Source: Solwaraspora sp. WMMD1047
GTDB taxonomy: Bacteria > Actinomycetota > Actinomycetes > Mycobacteriales > Micromonosporaceae
DNA: 64,000 nucleotides
Reading direction: 5' to 3'
Assembly: GCF_029626155.1 (NCBI RefSeq)
Contig: NZ_JARUBL010000001.1
Span: forward strand, 2,852,001-2,916,000
Made by a program: the position numbers and the translations under genes. The notes beneath the pieces were generated by a model, which did not search any database, was not told the origin of the DNA, and saw nothing but the letters and a program-made list of their open reading frames with translations. The stretch's first letter is position 1; each line of letters starts with the position of its first letter. Positions 1 to 7,944 of this stretch are shown piece by piece.

Positions 1-117
1 GACGCGCGGGTCTTCGGCGGCAGCCACGACGGAGAGGCCCGCAACACCACCTTCGTCGGGCCGGACGAACCGGTGGATCCCGACCGCGACCGGGACCGGG
101 ATTTGTCCCGCCGCTAG
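1..117 (+). CDS. C-terminal end of an unidentified protein (partial)
   Basis: Reading frame 1 is open from the window edge to a TAG at 115-117 and gives 38 residues, rich in Asp/Arg near the end (repeated DRD). Codon use matches the neighbouring genes. The fragment is too short to assign a family. The gene 60 bp downstream has its own ribosome binding site, so the two need not be translationally coupled. Confidence 0.5.
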   Translation, partial: DARVFGGSHDGEARNTTFVGPDEPVDPDRDRDRDLSRR

Positions 118-176
118 CAGGATTGACCCTCCCTCACCCGGGGCATACAGCCCGGGTAAGCGAAAAGGAGGACACC

Positions 177-611
177 ATGGCCGACCTGGTGAACGGCGGT
201 ACTCCGCGGCCCGTCGCCGAGCAGTCCACCGCCGAGCTGGTGCAGCGTGCCACCGAGCAGATGTCCCAGCTCATTCGGGACGAACTGGCGCTGGCGCGCG
301 CCGAACTCACCGAGAAGGGCAAGCACGCCGGCATCGGCGTCGGCCTGTTCGGCGGCGGTGGTGCCCTCGCGCTGTACGGGCTGGGCACCCTCATCGCGGC
401 GATCGTGCTGCTGCTGGCGCTGGCCATCCCGGCCTGGGCGGCGGCGCTGATCGTAGCCGTGGTGCTCTTCGCGGTCGCCGGCGTGCTCGCGCTCATCGGC
501 CGCAAGCAGGTTCGTCAGGCCGTCCCACCGGTGCCGACCGCCGCGGCCCGGAGCGTGCGCGCCGACGTCGACACGGTCACCGCGGCGGTGAAGGACAGGG
601 GACAGCCATGA
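177..611 (+). CDS. phage holin family / DUF1469 membrane protein
   Basis: A 144-residue protein. The N-terminal half is an amphipathic helix (STAELVQRATEQMSQLIRDE), followed by two hydrophobic segments (about residues 55-80 and 86-108) and a short polar tail. This is the layout of the actinobacterial DUF1469 (Phage_holin_3_6) family, which is small, has two membrane helices and is not a true lysis protein. The ATG at 177 was chosen because AAAAGGAGG lies just upstream; an in-frame start at 123 has no such signal. The stop overlaps the next ATG (ATGA), so the three genes 177-1188 are probably one transcript. The exact role is unknown; an envelope function is inferred. Confidence 0.8.
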   Translation: MADLVNGGTPRPVAEQSTAELVQRATEQMSQLIRDELALARAELTEKGKHAGIGVGLFGGGGALALYGLGTLIAAIVLLLALAIPAWAAALIVAVVLFAVAGVLALIGRKQVRQAVPPVPTAAARSVRADVDTVTAAVKDRGQP

Positions 612-919
612 GTCACGGCAACGGCAGCGGCGACCCGGAGGCGCTGCGCGCCGACATCCGGCGGACCAGGGAGGAACTGGGCGAGACCGTCCAGGCGCTG
701 GCCGCCAAGGCGGACGTCAAGGCCCGGGTCAAGGAGTCGGCCGCCCAGACCCGCGAGCGGGTACGCCAGCGGGCCGGCCACACCGCCGCGGTGGTCCGCG
801 AGTCGGCCCACGAGACCGGCGTCGCCGCCCGCCGCAATCCCGTCCCGTGGGTCGCCGTCGCCGCCGGCGCGGTGGCGGCGGTGATCCTGATCATTGTGGT
901 ACGAGGGAGGACCCGGTGA
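608..919 (+). CDS. DUF3618 domain protein, membrane anchored
   Basis: A 103-residue protein that begins with the DUF3618 signature region (EALRADIRRTREELGETVQA), continues as a long charged helix, and ends in one membrane segment (about residues 78-97) with an Arg-rich C-terminus. It overlaps the preceding gene by 4 bp and the following one by 4 bp (GTGA), which indicates translational coupling. DUF1469, DUF3618 and DUF4235 proteins commonly sit together in actinobacteria. The function is unknown; a membrane-associated structural role is inference. Confidence 0.8.
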   Translation: MSHGNGSGDPEALRADIRRTREELGETVQALAAKADVKARVKESAAQTRERVRQRAGHTAAVVRESAHETGVAARRNPVPWVAVAAGAVAAVILIIVVRGRTR

Positions 920-1188
920 GCAAGGCGATCAACAAGGTGGCCTACCGGCCGGTGGGCCTGCTGCTCGGCATGTCGGCCGGTCTGCTCGCCGGCGCGGTCT
1001 TCAAGCAGGTGTGGAAGATGACCGCGGGGGACGGCGAGGCGCCCACCCCGACCGACGAGGATCGCGGTTGGGGCGAGATCCTGGCCGCTGCCGCCCTGCA
1101 GGGCGCGATCTTCGCCGTGGTGCGGGCGGCCGTGGACCGGGGCGGCGCGGTCGGCGTACGCCGGCTCACCGGCAGCTGGCCGGACTGA
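916..1188 (+). CDS. DUF4235 family small membrane protein
   Basis: A 90-residue protein with one glycine-rich hydrophobic segment (GLLLGMSAGLLAGAVFKQVW) and a second weaker one near residue 60, the usual DUF4235 layout. The GTG at 916 overlaps the DUF3618 stop and is preceded by GAGGGAGG. It is the last gene of the three-gene cluster; the next gene starts about 106 bp downstream. No biochemical function is established for the family. Confidence 0.75.
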   Translation: MSKAINKVAYRPVGLLLGMSAGLLAGAVFKQVWKMTAGDGEAPTPTDEDRGWGEILAAAALQGAIFAVVRAAVDRGGAVGVRRLTGSWPD

Positions 1189-1294
1189 CTTCTTCGGGGC
1201 CGACCCGGCGGGACCGGCGGTGGGCGGCGGCCGGCGGGGTTGCCCGTCGCCGGCGGCCGGTCCGGGCCGGGCGGGCGCGGCGTAGGCTCCGGAC

Positions 1295-1993
1295 ATGCGA
1301 CGTCCCCTCGCCTTCGCCAGCGCGCTCGTCCTGTTGCTTGCCGGTCTGGTCGGCTGCACCGAGCGCGACACTCCGGCCGACGCCGGGGCAGGCGCCGCCG
1401 CCGACCAGTTGCCGGCCGCGGCCGAGCTGCTGGCCGCCGCCGGCACCGAGCTGGCAGCGGTCAAGACCGCGCGGTTCTCCATCGACACCGAAGGCGCCGT
1501 CGACCTGCTCGGCATCCGGGGCGCCAGCGGCGTGATCACCTCGACCGGCGACGCCGAGGGGGAGGCGCGGCTCGACCAGGGCGGCAACGTGGTCGAGCTC
1601 TCCTTCGTCATCAAGGGCCAGACCCTGCACGTCAAGGGGCTCACCGGCGGTTGGCAACAGGTGCCGCTGTCACTGGCGGCCTCGGTCTACGACCCGTCCG
1701 CGATGCTGACCCCCGACCGTGGGGTGGCGCACCTGGTCCGGACCGCGTCGGGCACCACCGAGGCGCGCGAGACCGTGGACGGGGCGCCGTCGTACCGGAT
1801 CAGTGGCACCCTCAACGGCGCCGCCCTGGCCGCCCTGGTGCCCGGCGTGACCGACGACGTCACCGGCACTCTCTGGATCGGTGTCGACCGGCCGGTGCTG
1901 CACCGGGCCAGCTTCCCGGCGCCCGGTCAGTCCGGAACCGTCACGGTCACCTTCTCGGACTTCGACGCTCCGGTCACCATCCGTGAACCCTGA
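1295..1993 (+). CDS. lprG: LppX/LprAFG-family lipoprotein (LprG-like)
   Basis: A 232-residue exported lipoprotein: Arg-containing n-region, hydrophobic core, lipobox LVGC with the acylated Cys at 21. The rest resembles the LppX_LprAFG fold (AVKTARFSIDTEGAVDLLGI, later GTLWIGVDRPVLHRASF), a half-barrel with a lipid-binding cavity. Six bases downstream begins an MFS exporter. In mycobacteria lprG is paired with the P55 transporter gene, and the pair moves triacylglycerol-type lipids to the outer envelope; the same pairing here is the main reason for the LprG call. Family membership is clear, but the lipid cargo in a non-mycolate organism is unknown. Confidence 0.8.
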   Translation: MRRPLAFASALVLLLAGLVGCTERDTPADAGAGAAADQLPAAAELLAAAGTELAAVKTARFSIDTEGAVDLLGIRGASGVITSTGDAEGEARLDQGGNVVELSFVIKGQTLHVKGLTGGWQQVPLSLAASVYDPSAMLTPDRGVAHLVRTASGTTEARETVDGAPSYRISGTLNGAALAALVPGVTDDVTGTLWIGVDRPVLHRASFPAPGQSGTVTVTFSDFDAPVTIREP

Positions 1994-1999
1994 CCCGAG

Positions 2000-3625
2000 G
2001 TGAGCGCGGATTCAGCCGGCGCGGCGGGTCCGGCGGGCGCGGCGGGTTCAGCCGGCGCGGGTGTGGCCACCAGCGCGCGCGGCCGGTGGGCGATCGGTGC
2101 CGGCGCGGCGGCCGTCCTGCTGGCCGCCCTGGACGCGTACGTGGTCGTCACGCTGCTGGTGGAGATCCTCGCCGACCTGCGGGTGCCGGTGAACCGGCTG
2201 GAGCGGGCCACCCCGGTGGTGACCGGATACCTGCTCGGCTACGTGGCCGGGATGCCGTTGCTGGGCCGGCTCTCCGACCGGTTCGGTCGCCGCCCGGTGA
2301 TCCAGCTCTGCCTGTTCGGGTTCGCCGCCGGCAGTGTGCTGGCGGCGCTGGCCGACACCCTGCCGCTGCTGGTCGCGGGTCGGGCGGTGCAGGGGCTGGC
2401 CGGTGGTGCCCTGCTGCCGGTGACGATGGCGCTCGTCTCCGACCTGGTCGTCGAGGCGCGCCGACCGGTGCACCTCGGCCTGGTCGGGGCGGCGCAGGAA
2501 CTCGGCAGTGTGCTCGGACCGCTCTACGGCGCCGCGGTCGCCGCGTTGGCCGGCTGGCGCGGGGTGTTCTGGGTGAACGTACCGCTGGCGGCGGCGGCCG
2601 CCGTGGTGGTCTGGCGGGCGGTGCCGGTCCGGTCGGAGCCGGCCCGGTCACCGCGCCCGCGGGTGGATGTGCTCGGCGGGTTGCTGCTGGCGCTCGCCCT
2701 CGGCCTGCTGGTGGTCGGCCTCTACAACCCGGATCCGCAGCGTGCGGTGCTGCCGCCCTGGGGACCGGTGACGGTGGCGGCCGGGGTGGCGGTCTTCGCG
2801 GGCTTCCTGCTCTGGCAGTCGCGCGCCCGTACCCGGCTGCTCGACCCGGCCGGGGTGCGGATGCGGCCGTTCCTGGTGGCGCTCGGGGTCAGCGCGCTCG
2901 CCGGCGCCGCCCTGATGGTCACGCTCGTCGACGTCCAGTTGCTGGGGCAGACCGTGCTCGGACGGTCCGCCACCGGCGCGGCGCTGCTGCTCACCCGCTT
3001 CCTGGCGGCGTTGACCGTCGGGGCGGTGGTGGGCGGGCTGGTGGCCCGCCGGTTCGGGGTGCGGGCGGTCACCGCCGGCGGGATGGCGCTGGCCGGCTGC
3101 GGCTACCTGCTGATCGCGAACTGGCCGGCCGACCTGACCGCGGCCCGGTACGCGGTCGGGCCGGTCGGGCTGGCCCGGATGGACGTCGATCTCGCCCTGG
3201 CCGGCGTCGGCCTCGGGCTGGTGGTCGCCCCGCTGTCGGCGGCCGTGCTGCGGGCGGTGCCGGCCGCCCAGCACGGGGTGGCCTCGGCCGCGGTGGTGGT
3301 GGCCCGGATGGTGGGCATGCTGGTCGGGGTGGCGGCGCTGACGGCCTGGGGGCTGCACCGGTTCCAGCAGCTCACCGCGGACCTCGCCACCCCGCTCCCG
3401 TTCGGCGTGCAGCCGGCCGAGTACCGCCGCCAGCTGGCCGCCTACCACGAGGCCGTGCGGGAGGCGCTACGCATCGAGTACGGGGAGATCTTCACGGTGA
3501 CCGCGGCGCTCTGCGCGGTGGCCGCGGTCCTCGCCCTGGCGCTCGGTCGAAGCCCCGCGGGGAGCGCGACCACAACCGCAAGTCTCGATCGTTCAGGTCA
3601 CATGTCGGAGAATTTCGTCAGGTAG
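2000..3625 (+). CDS. MFS transporter, P55-like, 14-TM type
   Basis: A 541-residue major facilitator protein. The loop 2-3 motif [12 protein letters not shown] and motif C-like [15 protein letters not shown] are visible, and hydrophobic segments fill the chain up to about residue 520, with a polar tail. The GTG start lies 6 bp after the lipoprotein stop, with only a weak CCGAGG in front, so it is probably translationally coupled. Partnered with the LprG-like lipoprotein, it most resembles mycobacterial P55 (Rv1410c), which exports lipids and some drugs. The last ~20 codons run into the cold-shock gene's promoter region. Confidence 0.8.
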   Translation: MSADSAGAAGPAGAAGSAGAGVATSARGRWAIGAGAAAVLLAALDAYVVVTLLVEILADLRVPVNRLERATPVVTGYLLGYVAGMPLLGRLSDRFGRRPVIQLCLFGFAAGSVLAALADTLPLLVAGRAVQGLAGGALLPVTMALVSDLVVEARRPVHLGLVGAAQELGSVLGPLYGAAVAALAGWRGVFWVNVPLAAAAAVVVWRAVPVRSEPARSPRPRVDVLGGLLLALALGLLVVGLYNPDPQRAVLPPWGPVTVAAGVAVFAGFLLWQSRARTRLLDPAGVRMRPFLVALGVSALAGAALMVTLVDVQLLGQTVLGRSATGAALLLTRFLAALTVGAVVGGLVARRFGVRAVTAGGMALAGCGYLLIANWPADLTAARYAVGPVGLARMDVDLALAGVGLGLVVAPLSAAVLRAVPAAQHGVASAAVVVARMVGMLVGVAALTAWGLHRFQQLTADLATPLPFGVQPAEYRRQLAAYHEAVREALRIEYGEIFTVTAALCAVAAVLALALGRSPAGSATTTASLDRSGHMSENFVR

Positions 3626-3789
3626 GCTGTGCGAAGTTTTTGCGTACGTGGTTTGCTGTTCCACGCTGTTGAGAGACGGTGTGGTCGAGAGAAGTCCTCC
3701 TTCGTGGGGGCCGCCTCAGGCGCCGCTGCTCGAAAACGGCCAACCGGCCGCACGGCGTGCTCGGCCGCCAGTTTTAGAAGGAGATACAC
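3622..3789 (+). promoter_or_regulatory. promoter and long 5' leader of the cold-shock gene
   Basis: About 165 nt separate the transporter's end from the cold-shock ATG. A possible -10 (TAGGCT, 3623-3628) overlaps the transporter stop. The leader contains GC-rich complementary stretches (for example AACGGCCAACCGGCCG) and ends in a strong AGAAGGAGATACAC just before the ATG. Long structured leaders are typical of csp genes, where they control mRNA stability and translation at low temperature. The promoter is inferred; the leader length and ribosome binding site are visible. Confidence 0.45.
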
Positions 3790-3993
3790 ATGGCGCAGGG
3801 AACCGTGAAGTGGTTCAACGCAGACAAGGGCTTCGGCTTCATCACCGTCGACGGCGGGGGTGCTGACGTCTTCGTCCACTTCTCGGCCATCCAGACCAGC
3901 GGCTACCGCACGCTGGAGGAGAACCAGCGGGTGGAGTTCGAGATCGCTCAGGGCCAGAAGGGCCCGCAGGCTGAGCAGGTCCGTCCCATCTGA
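3790..3993 (+). CDS. cspA: CspA-family cold-shock protein
   Basis: A 67-residue single cold-shock domain. RNP1 KGFGFI (13-18) and RNP2 VFVHFS (27-32) are intact, as is the leading [16 protein letters not shown] stretch. It binds single-stranded RNA/DNA as an RNA chaperone in the cytoplasm. The ATG is preceded by an excellent ribosome binding site at ideal spacing, so translation should be high. It is transcribed alone: a long leader upstream and a perfect hairpin downstream at 4065-4094. Confidence 0.95.
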   Translation: MAQGTVKWFNADKGFGFITVDGGGADVFVHFSAIQTSGYRTLEENQRVEFEIAQGQKGPQAEQVRPI

Positions 3994-4064
3994 TCCAGTG
4001 ACGGCCGGCTGCCGCCGGCCCGCCGATTGATCCATCGTCGGACGTGATCCACGTCGGATCGGTA

Positions 4065-4094
4065 TCGAGCCCCGCCCGTCCGGGCGGGGCTCGA
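4065..4094 (+). terminator. terminator hairpin after cspA
   Basis: TCGAGCCCCGCCCG (4065-4078) is followed by its exact reverse complement at 4081-4094, giving up to 14 bp of perfect GC-rich stem. No long U tract follows (only TGTTTG), as is common for actinobacterial terminators. It lies 72 bp after the cspA stop and about 90 bp from the end of the convergent small gene, so it could act on both. Confidence 0.7.
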
Positions 4095-4139
4095 CGCTGT
4101 TTGCGGCCGGGCCGCACCGGCCGCCGCGGGGCGGGCCGG

Positions 4140-4207
4140 CTCAGCCCGCGGGCGACGGCTGCTCAGCCCGGCGGGCGACGGCCGCTCAGCCCGGCGGGCG
4201 ACGGCCG
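4140..4207. repeat. three tandem 22/23-bp units at a gene end
   Basis: Units begin at 4140, 4162 and 4185. The second and third (CTCAGCCCGGCGGGCGACGG plus CCG) are identical; the first differs by one deletion and one substitution. On the minus strand each unit spells the C-terminal GRRPPG-stop of the small membrane protein, so the end of that gene including its stop has been duplicated twice downstream. Confidence 0.85.
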
Positions 4208-4389
4208 CGCCTGCGCAGGCCGAGGACGATCAGCCCCACCCCGACGAGTGCCACCACCGGTCCGACGACCGCCCAGAGCCGCTGCCCGGTCATCACGCTG
4301 CCGCCGAGCTGGCCCAGCCCCTGCAGCGTCCAGACCGCGCCGACGACGATCGCCAGCAGCCCCAGGGCGAGGGCCAGCCAACCCTTCAT
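4186..4389 (-). CDS. small two-helix membrane protein, unknown function
   Basis: A 67-residue protein with two hydrophobic segments (about 3-22 and 38-58) joined by a short polar loop, ending in a basic tail (RRRGRRPPG). The ATG at 4389 is preceded, on the minus strand, by GGAGGAAC, so this is likely a real gene although I recognise no family. It is convergent with cspA. Its last codons and stop lie inside a 23-bp tandem repeat. Confidence 0.6.
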   Translation of the reverse strand: MKGWLALALGLLAIVVGAVWTLQGLGQLGGSVMTGQRLWAVVGPVVALVGVGLIVLGLRRRGRRPPG

Positions 4390-4444
4390 GGCGTTCCTCC
4401 AGTTCCGCCCGGCTGCGCCGGGAGTCGTCGGGTCGGGGCGGTGC

Positions 4445-5428
4445 TCACCAGCGGTGGTGGACCTGGGGTCGGATCAGCTCGGTGTAGACCTCGTCGACCG
4501 TGGCCAGCGAGGCGGCCGGCAGCGGCGCCAGGTCGGCGGCCGCGGCGTTGGCGCGGGCCTGCTCACCGCTGCGGGCGCCGGGGATGACGACCGTGACACC
4601 GGGCTGGTCGAGAATCCAGCGCAGCGCGAACTGGGCCATTGTCACCCCGGGCGGCACCAGCGGCAGCAGCCGCTGCACCGCGCTGAGCCCGACCGAGAAG
4701 TCCACCCCGGAGAACGTCTCGCCGACGTCGAACGCCTCGCCCCGGCGGTTGAAGGTGCGGTGGTCGTTTTCGGCGAACCGGGTCTGCTCGTCGTACCGGC
4801 CGGAGAGCAGACCGCTCGCCAGCGGGACGCGCGCGATGATGCCGACCCCGGCGGCGGCCGCGGCGGGCAGCACCTGGTCCAGTGGCTTGTGCCGGAAGGC
4901 GTTCAGGATGATCTGGACGCTGGCCACCCCGGGGCGGGCGATCGCCGCCAGCGCCTCGTCGCAGGTCTCCACACTCACCCCGTAGGCCGCGATCCGGCCC
5001 TCGTCGACGAGGGTGTCGAGGGCGTCGAAGACGGCGTCGCTGTGGAACACCGGCGTCGGTGGGCAGTGCAGCTGCACCAGGTCGAGGGTGTCGACCCCGA
5101 GGTTGGCGCGGGACCGGTCGTTCCAGGAGCGGAAGTTCTCCAGCGTGTAGGCCGCCGGCTCCTGCGCCACCCGGCGACCCATCTTGGTGGCCACGGTCAG
5201 CCCGGCGTCGGGTCGCTCACGCAGGAACCGGCCGATGAGCTGTTCGCTGCGTCCGTCGCCGTAGACGTCGGCGGTGTCGATGAAGGTGACGCCGGCATCC
5301 ACGGCCGCGGCGAGGGTCGCCAGGGCGTCGGCGTCGTCCACCTGACCCCAGTCGGCGCCGAGCTGCCAGGCGCCGAGACCGATGACGCCCACCTGGCGCC
5401 CGATTCGGGAGAAGTCGCGTTTTTCCAC
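4445..5428 (-). CDS. aldo/keto reductase
   Basis: A 327-residue NADPH-dependent oxidoreductase of the AKR superfamily (TIM barrel). Catalytic tetrad positions are visible: Asp/Tyr in FIDTADVYGDGRSEQLIG, Lys in TVATKMGRR, His in LVQLHCPP; the NADP-binding end includes TVVIPGARSGEQARAN. The substrate cannot be told. The GTG at 5428 matches the usual N-terminus (strand then GLGAWQLGADWG); the longer upstream open frame is a shadow of the divergent methyltransferase. It diverges from that gene over a 102-bp spacer holding a palindrome. Confidence 0.85.
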   Translation of the reverse strand: MEKRDFSRIGRQVGVIGLGAWQLGADWGQVDDADALATLAAAVDAGVTFIDTADVYGDGRSEQLIGRFLRERPDAGLTVATKMGRRVAQEPAAYTLENFRSWNDRSRANLGVDTLDLVQLHCPPTPVFHSDAVFDALDTLVDEGRIAAYGVSVETCDEALAAIARPGVASVQIILNAFRHKPLDQVLPAAAAAGVGIIARVPLASGLLSGRYDEQTRFAENDHRTFNRRGEAFDVGETFSGVDFSVGLSAVQRLLPLVPPGVTMAQFALRWILDQPGVTVVIPGARSGEQARANAAAADLAPLPAASLATVDEVYTELIRPQVHHRW

Positions 5429-5483
5429 GCTGGCGAGCCTAGTCGCCGAGGTTGTGCGCCCACCTCGGAGGCCATAACATCCA

Positions 5484-5506
5484 ACAAGACGTACGTACGG
5501 TTTTGT
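5484..5506. promoter_or_regulatory. possible operator in the AKR/methyltransferase divergent spacer
   Basis: The 10-bp palindrome CGTACGTACG (5490-5499) is flanked by ACAA on the left and TTGT on the right, though these outer pairs are one base out of register. It sits in the AT-richer part of the spacer between divergent genes, a natural operator position. No regulator gene is adjacent, so assignment is weak. Confidence 0.3.
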
Positions 5507-5530
5507 CGCCCGGCCACCGGGGAGGGGATC

Positions 5531-6406
5531 ATGTGGGACCCGGAAACCTATCTGCGGTACGCCGACGAGCGGTCCCGGCCGTTCCACGATCTGCTCGCCC
5601 GGGTGCCCGCCGAGCGACCCCGGGCCGTGGTCGACCTCGGCTGCGGTCCCGGCAACCTCACCGCCGTCCTGGCCGCCCGGTGGCCGGCGGCCCGGGTCAC
5701 CGGCCTGGACTCCGCGCCGGAGATGATCCGGGCCGCCGGGCGGACCGGCTCGACCGCCCGCTTCGCCGTCGCCGACGTGCGGGACTTCACCCCGGGCCCC
5801 GACGACGACGTGCTGGTCTGCAACGCGGTGCTGCAGTGGGTGCCCGGCCACCAGCGGCTGCTCACCGGCTGGGTGGAGCGACTGCCGGCCGGTGGCTGGC
5901 TCGCGATGCAGGTGCCGGGGAACTTCGACGCCCCGTCCCACCGCGCCCTGCGGGAGGTGGCCGACGACCCGCGGTGGCGGGAGCGGCTGGCGCCCCTGGT
6001 CCGCGGAACCTCGGTCGACGACGCCGTCGGATACGCCACCCTGCTGACCGGCGCGGGCTGCGCGGTCGACGCCTGGGAGACTACCTACGTGCACCAGCTC
6101 TCCGCCGACACCGCCGAGCATCCCGTCCTCACCTGGCTGACCGGAACCGCGCTGCGGCCGATCCGCGCCGCACTGGCCGCCGACGAGCCGACCAGCCCGG
6201 CGTCGGCCAGCCCGGCGTCGGCCAGCCCGGCGCCGGCCGCTGACGGCGGGGGAGAGTCGGCGGGCGGCGGGTGGGCCGCCTTCCGGACCGCGCTGGCCGA
6301 CCGGCTCGCCGAGGCGTACCCGGTGCGGCACGGGGCGGTGCTCTTCCCGTTCCGCCGGATCTTCCTCGTCGCCCGGACCAGCCCCACCGGAAGGAACGCG
6401 TCGTGA
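5531..6406 (+). CDS. tam: trans-aconitate 2-methyltransferase-like SAM methyltransferase
   Basis: A 291-residue class I methyltransferase. The SAM loop is VVDLGCGPGNLTAVLA, followed by the acidic VTGLDSAPEMI and the Tam-typical VLVCNAVLQWVPGH. Tam methyl-esterifies trans-aconitate, relieving aconitase inhibition; the N-terminal WDPETYLRYADERSRPF also fits that family. A Pro/Ala/Ser linker near residue 222 is encoded by three 15-bp tandem repeats (6194-6238) and is probably a surface loop expansion. ATG follows GGAGGGGATC closely. Its stop overlaps the next gene's GTG, so it is co-transcribed with the deaminase. Confidence 0.8.
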   Translation: MWDPETYLRYADERSRPFHDLLARVPAERPRAVVDLGCGPGNLTAVLAARWPAARVTGLDSAPEMIRAAGRTGSTARFAVADVRDFTPGPDDDVLVCNAVLQWVPGHQRLLTGWVERLPAGGWLAMQVPGNFDAPSHRALREVADDPRWRERLAPLVRGTSVDDAVGYATLLTGAGCAVDAWETTYVHQLSADTAEHPVLTWLTGTALRPIRAALAADEPTSPASASPASASPAPAADGGGESAGGGWAAFRTALADRLAEAYPVRHGAVLFPFRRIFLVARTSPTGRNAS

Positions 6407-7428
6407 CCGATCTGTCCACGTTCATCGCCGGACTGCCAAAGGTCGAGCTGCACGTGCACCACGTCGGCTCCGCGCTGCCCCGGATCGTGGCCGAACTGGC
6501 CGCCCGCCACCAGGGGCACAGCCCGGTGCCGGCGGATCCGGACCTGCTCGCCGAGTACTTCGCGTTCCGCGACTTCGCCCACTTCATCGAGATCTACCTC
6601 AGCGTCGTGGACCTGATCCGCGACCCCGAGGACGTCCGGCTGCTCACCTTCGAGGTGGCCCGGGAACTGGCCCGCCAGCAGGTCCGCTACGCCGAACTGA
6701 CGATCACGCCGTACTCGCACGTGCGGCGCGGTATCCCGGCGCCGGCGTTCTGCGAGGCGATCGAGGACGCCCGAAAGGGCGCCGAGGCGGAGTTCGGCAT
6801 CGCGCTGCGCTGGTGCTTCGACATCCCCGGCGAGGCCGGCCTGCCGGCCGCCGAGGAAACCCTGCGGATCGCGTTGGGACAGCGGCCCGACGGGCTGGTC
6901 AGCTTCGGGCTCGGCGGCCCCGAGATCGGCGTACCCCGGTCGCAGTTCAAGCCCTTCTTCGACCAGGCCAGGGCGGCCGGGCTGCGGTCGGTGCCGCACG
7001 CGGGCGAGAGCACCGGCCCGCAGACCATCTGGGACGCGCTGCGCGAGCTGGGCGCGGAACGCATCGGTCACGGCATCAGCGCCGTGCGCGATCCCGAGCT
7101 GCTGTCGTACCTGGCCGAGCGGCGGATCCCGTTGGAGATCAGCCCGACCTCGAACGTCCGGACCCGCAGCGTGCCGGCGATCGAGGCGCATCCGCTGCCC
7201 GAACTGGTGGCCGCCGGGGTGCTGGTGACGATCAACTCCGACGACCCGCCGATGTTCGGCACCACACTGGAGAACGAGTACGCGGTCGCCGCGCGGCTGC
7301 TGTCGTACGGGCCGGCGGAGGTGGCGGGGCTGGCCCGGGACGCGGTGACCGCGTCCTTCCTGGACGAGCCGGGCAAGCGGCGGATCATCGCCGAGATCGA
7401 CGACCACCTCGCGAGCTTCGGGCGCTGA
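6403..7428 (+). CDS. adenosine-deaminase superfamily; probably 6-aminodeoxyfutalosine deaminase
   Basis: A 341-residue TIM-barrel deaminase (COG1816). Zinc ligands are visible: HVH at 17-19, His in SVPHAGE, and the DD of INSDDPPMF; the catalytic region RIGHGISAV is intact. Instead of the adenosine deaminase HxHLDG signature it has HVHHVGS, and it carries the segment FAHFIEIYLSVVDLIR. Both features are shared, as I recall, with the Streptomyces/Acidothermus enzymes characterised as 6-aminodeoxyfutalosine deaminases of the futalosine menaquinone route. That substrate is therefore more likely than adenosine, but it is inferred. GTG overlaps the tam stop by 4 bp. Confidence 0.8.
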   Translation: MTDLSTFIAGLPKVELHVHHVGSALPRIVAELAARHQGHSPVPADPDLLAEYFAFRDFAHFIEIYLSVVDLIRDPEDVRLLTFEVARELARQQVRYAELTITPYSHVRRGIPAPAFCEAIEDARKGAEAEFGIALRWCFDIPGEAGLPAAEETLRIALGQRPDGLVSFGLGGPEIGVPRSQFKPFFDQARAAGLRSVPHAGESTGPQTIWDALRELGAERIGHGISAVRDPELLSYLAERRIPLEISPTSNVRTRSVPAIEAHPLPELVAAGVLVTINSDDPPMFGTTLENEYAVAARLLSYGPAEVAGLARDAVTASFLDEPGKRRIIAEIDDHLASFGR

Positions 7429-7452
7429 CCGTCAGGCGGCGGGCCGCCGCCG

Positions 7453-7827
7453 TCAGGTCGCTGTCGCCGCTGGCGGGCATCCGCCCTGGGCGTAGCTGGG
7501 GTCCTGCCAGCAGGCCAGGGTGACGATGATGGCCGCCACGATCACGGCGACCCAGCGCACCAGGCGCCGGGAGGAGGCAGCCGTCTCCGCCGCCGGGACG
7601 GCATCCGGGTGCGGGGTGGAAGCTGGCCCGGCGCGGGGTGCTGCGGGCGGCCGCGCCGGGCCAGCGTTCGTGGGCGACGATCGCGCTGCCGCACCGCTGC
7701 CGACAGCGGGCGCGAGCGTTCCGTCGCTGGTGGTGCCGTCTGACGATCCCTGGGCAGCACCGTCCTCCCCCCGGTGGGGGGACGAAGGCGGCTGCGGTTT
7801 CAGCTGACCGTCCTTTCGTGAGATCAC
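7453..7827 (-). CDS. hypothetical single-pass membrane protein with disordered N-terminus
   Basis: A 124-residue protein: about 85 residues of Pro/Ser/Ala-rich low-complexity sequence, a basic turn (SSRRLVRW), one membrane helix (VAVIVAAIIVTLACW) and a short Cys-containing tail. The GTG at 7827 is preceded on the minus strand by GAGGAAAGC. Topology would leave the long disordered part in the cytoplasm and the tail outside. No family recognised. Downstream it ends 24 bp from the deaminase's convergent stop. Confidence 0.55.
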   Translation of the reverse strand: MISRKDGQLKPQPPSSPHRGEDGAAQGSSDGTTSDGTLAPAVGSGAAARSSPTNAGPARPPAAPRAGPASTPHPDAVPAAETAASSRRLVRWVAVIVAAIIVTLACWQDPSYAQGGCPPAATAT

Positions 7828-7847
7828 GCTTTCCTCGCAGGGGTGGC

Positions 7848-7892
7848 GCGCGCGGCGGGATCAGGTGTGGGGGACCTTCTCCCGCCGCGCGC
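7848..7892. repeat. 45-nt hairpin (13-bp perfect outer stem)
   Basis: GCGCGCGGCGGGA (7848-7860) pairs exactly with 7880-7892. Inside, AGGT (7863-7866) pairs with ACCT (7874-7877) after a symmetric two-base internal loop, leaving a GTGGGGG loop. It lies 20 bp upstream of the minus-strand GTG at 7827, so it would be in that gene's 5' leader. Confidence 0.65.
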
Positions 7893-7897
7893 ACGGC

Positions 7898-7944
7898 TCC
7901 GCCGGGCCGGGGTTGGGTGCGACTGTGGGTGTTGGCCCGGCGGA
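7898..7944. repeat. second hairpin, 11-bp perfect stem
   Basis: TCCGCCGGGCC (7898-7908) is the exact reverse complement of 7934-7944, with a 25-nt G/T-rich loop. It follows the 7848-7892 hairpin after only 5 bp. The function is unknown; a leader structure or part of a dispersed intergenic element are both possible. Confidence 0.5.
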
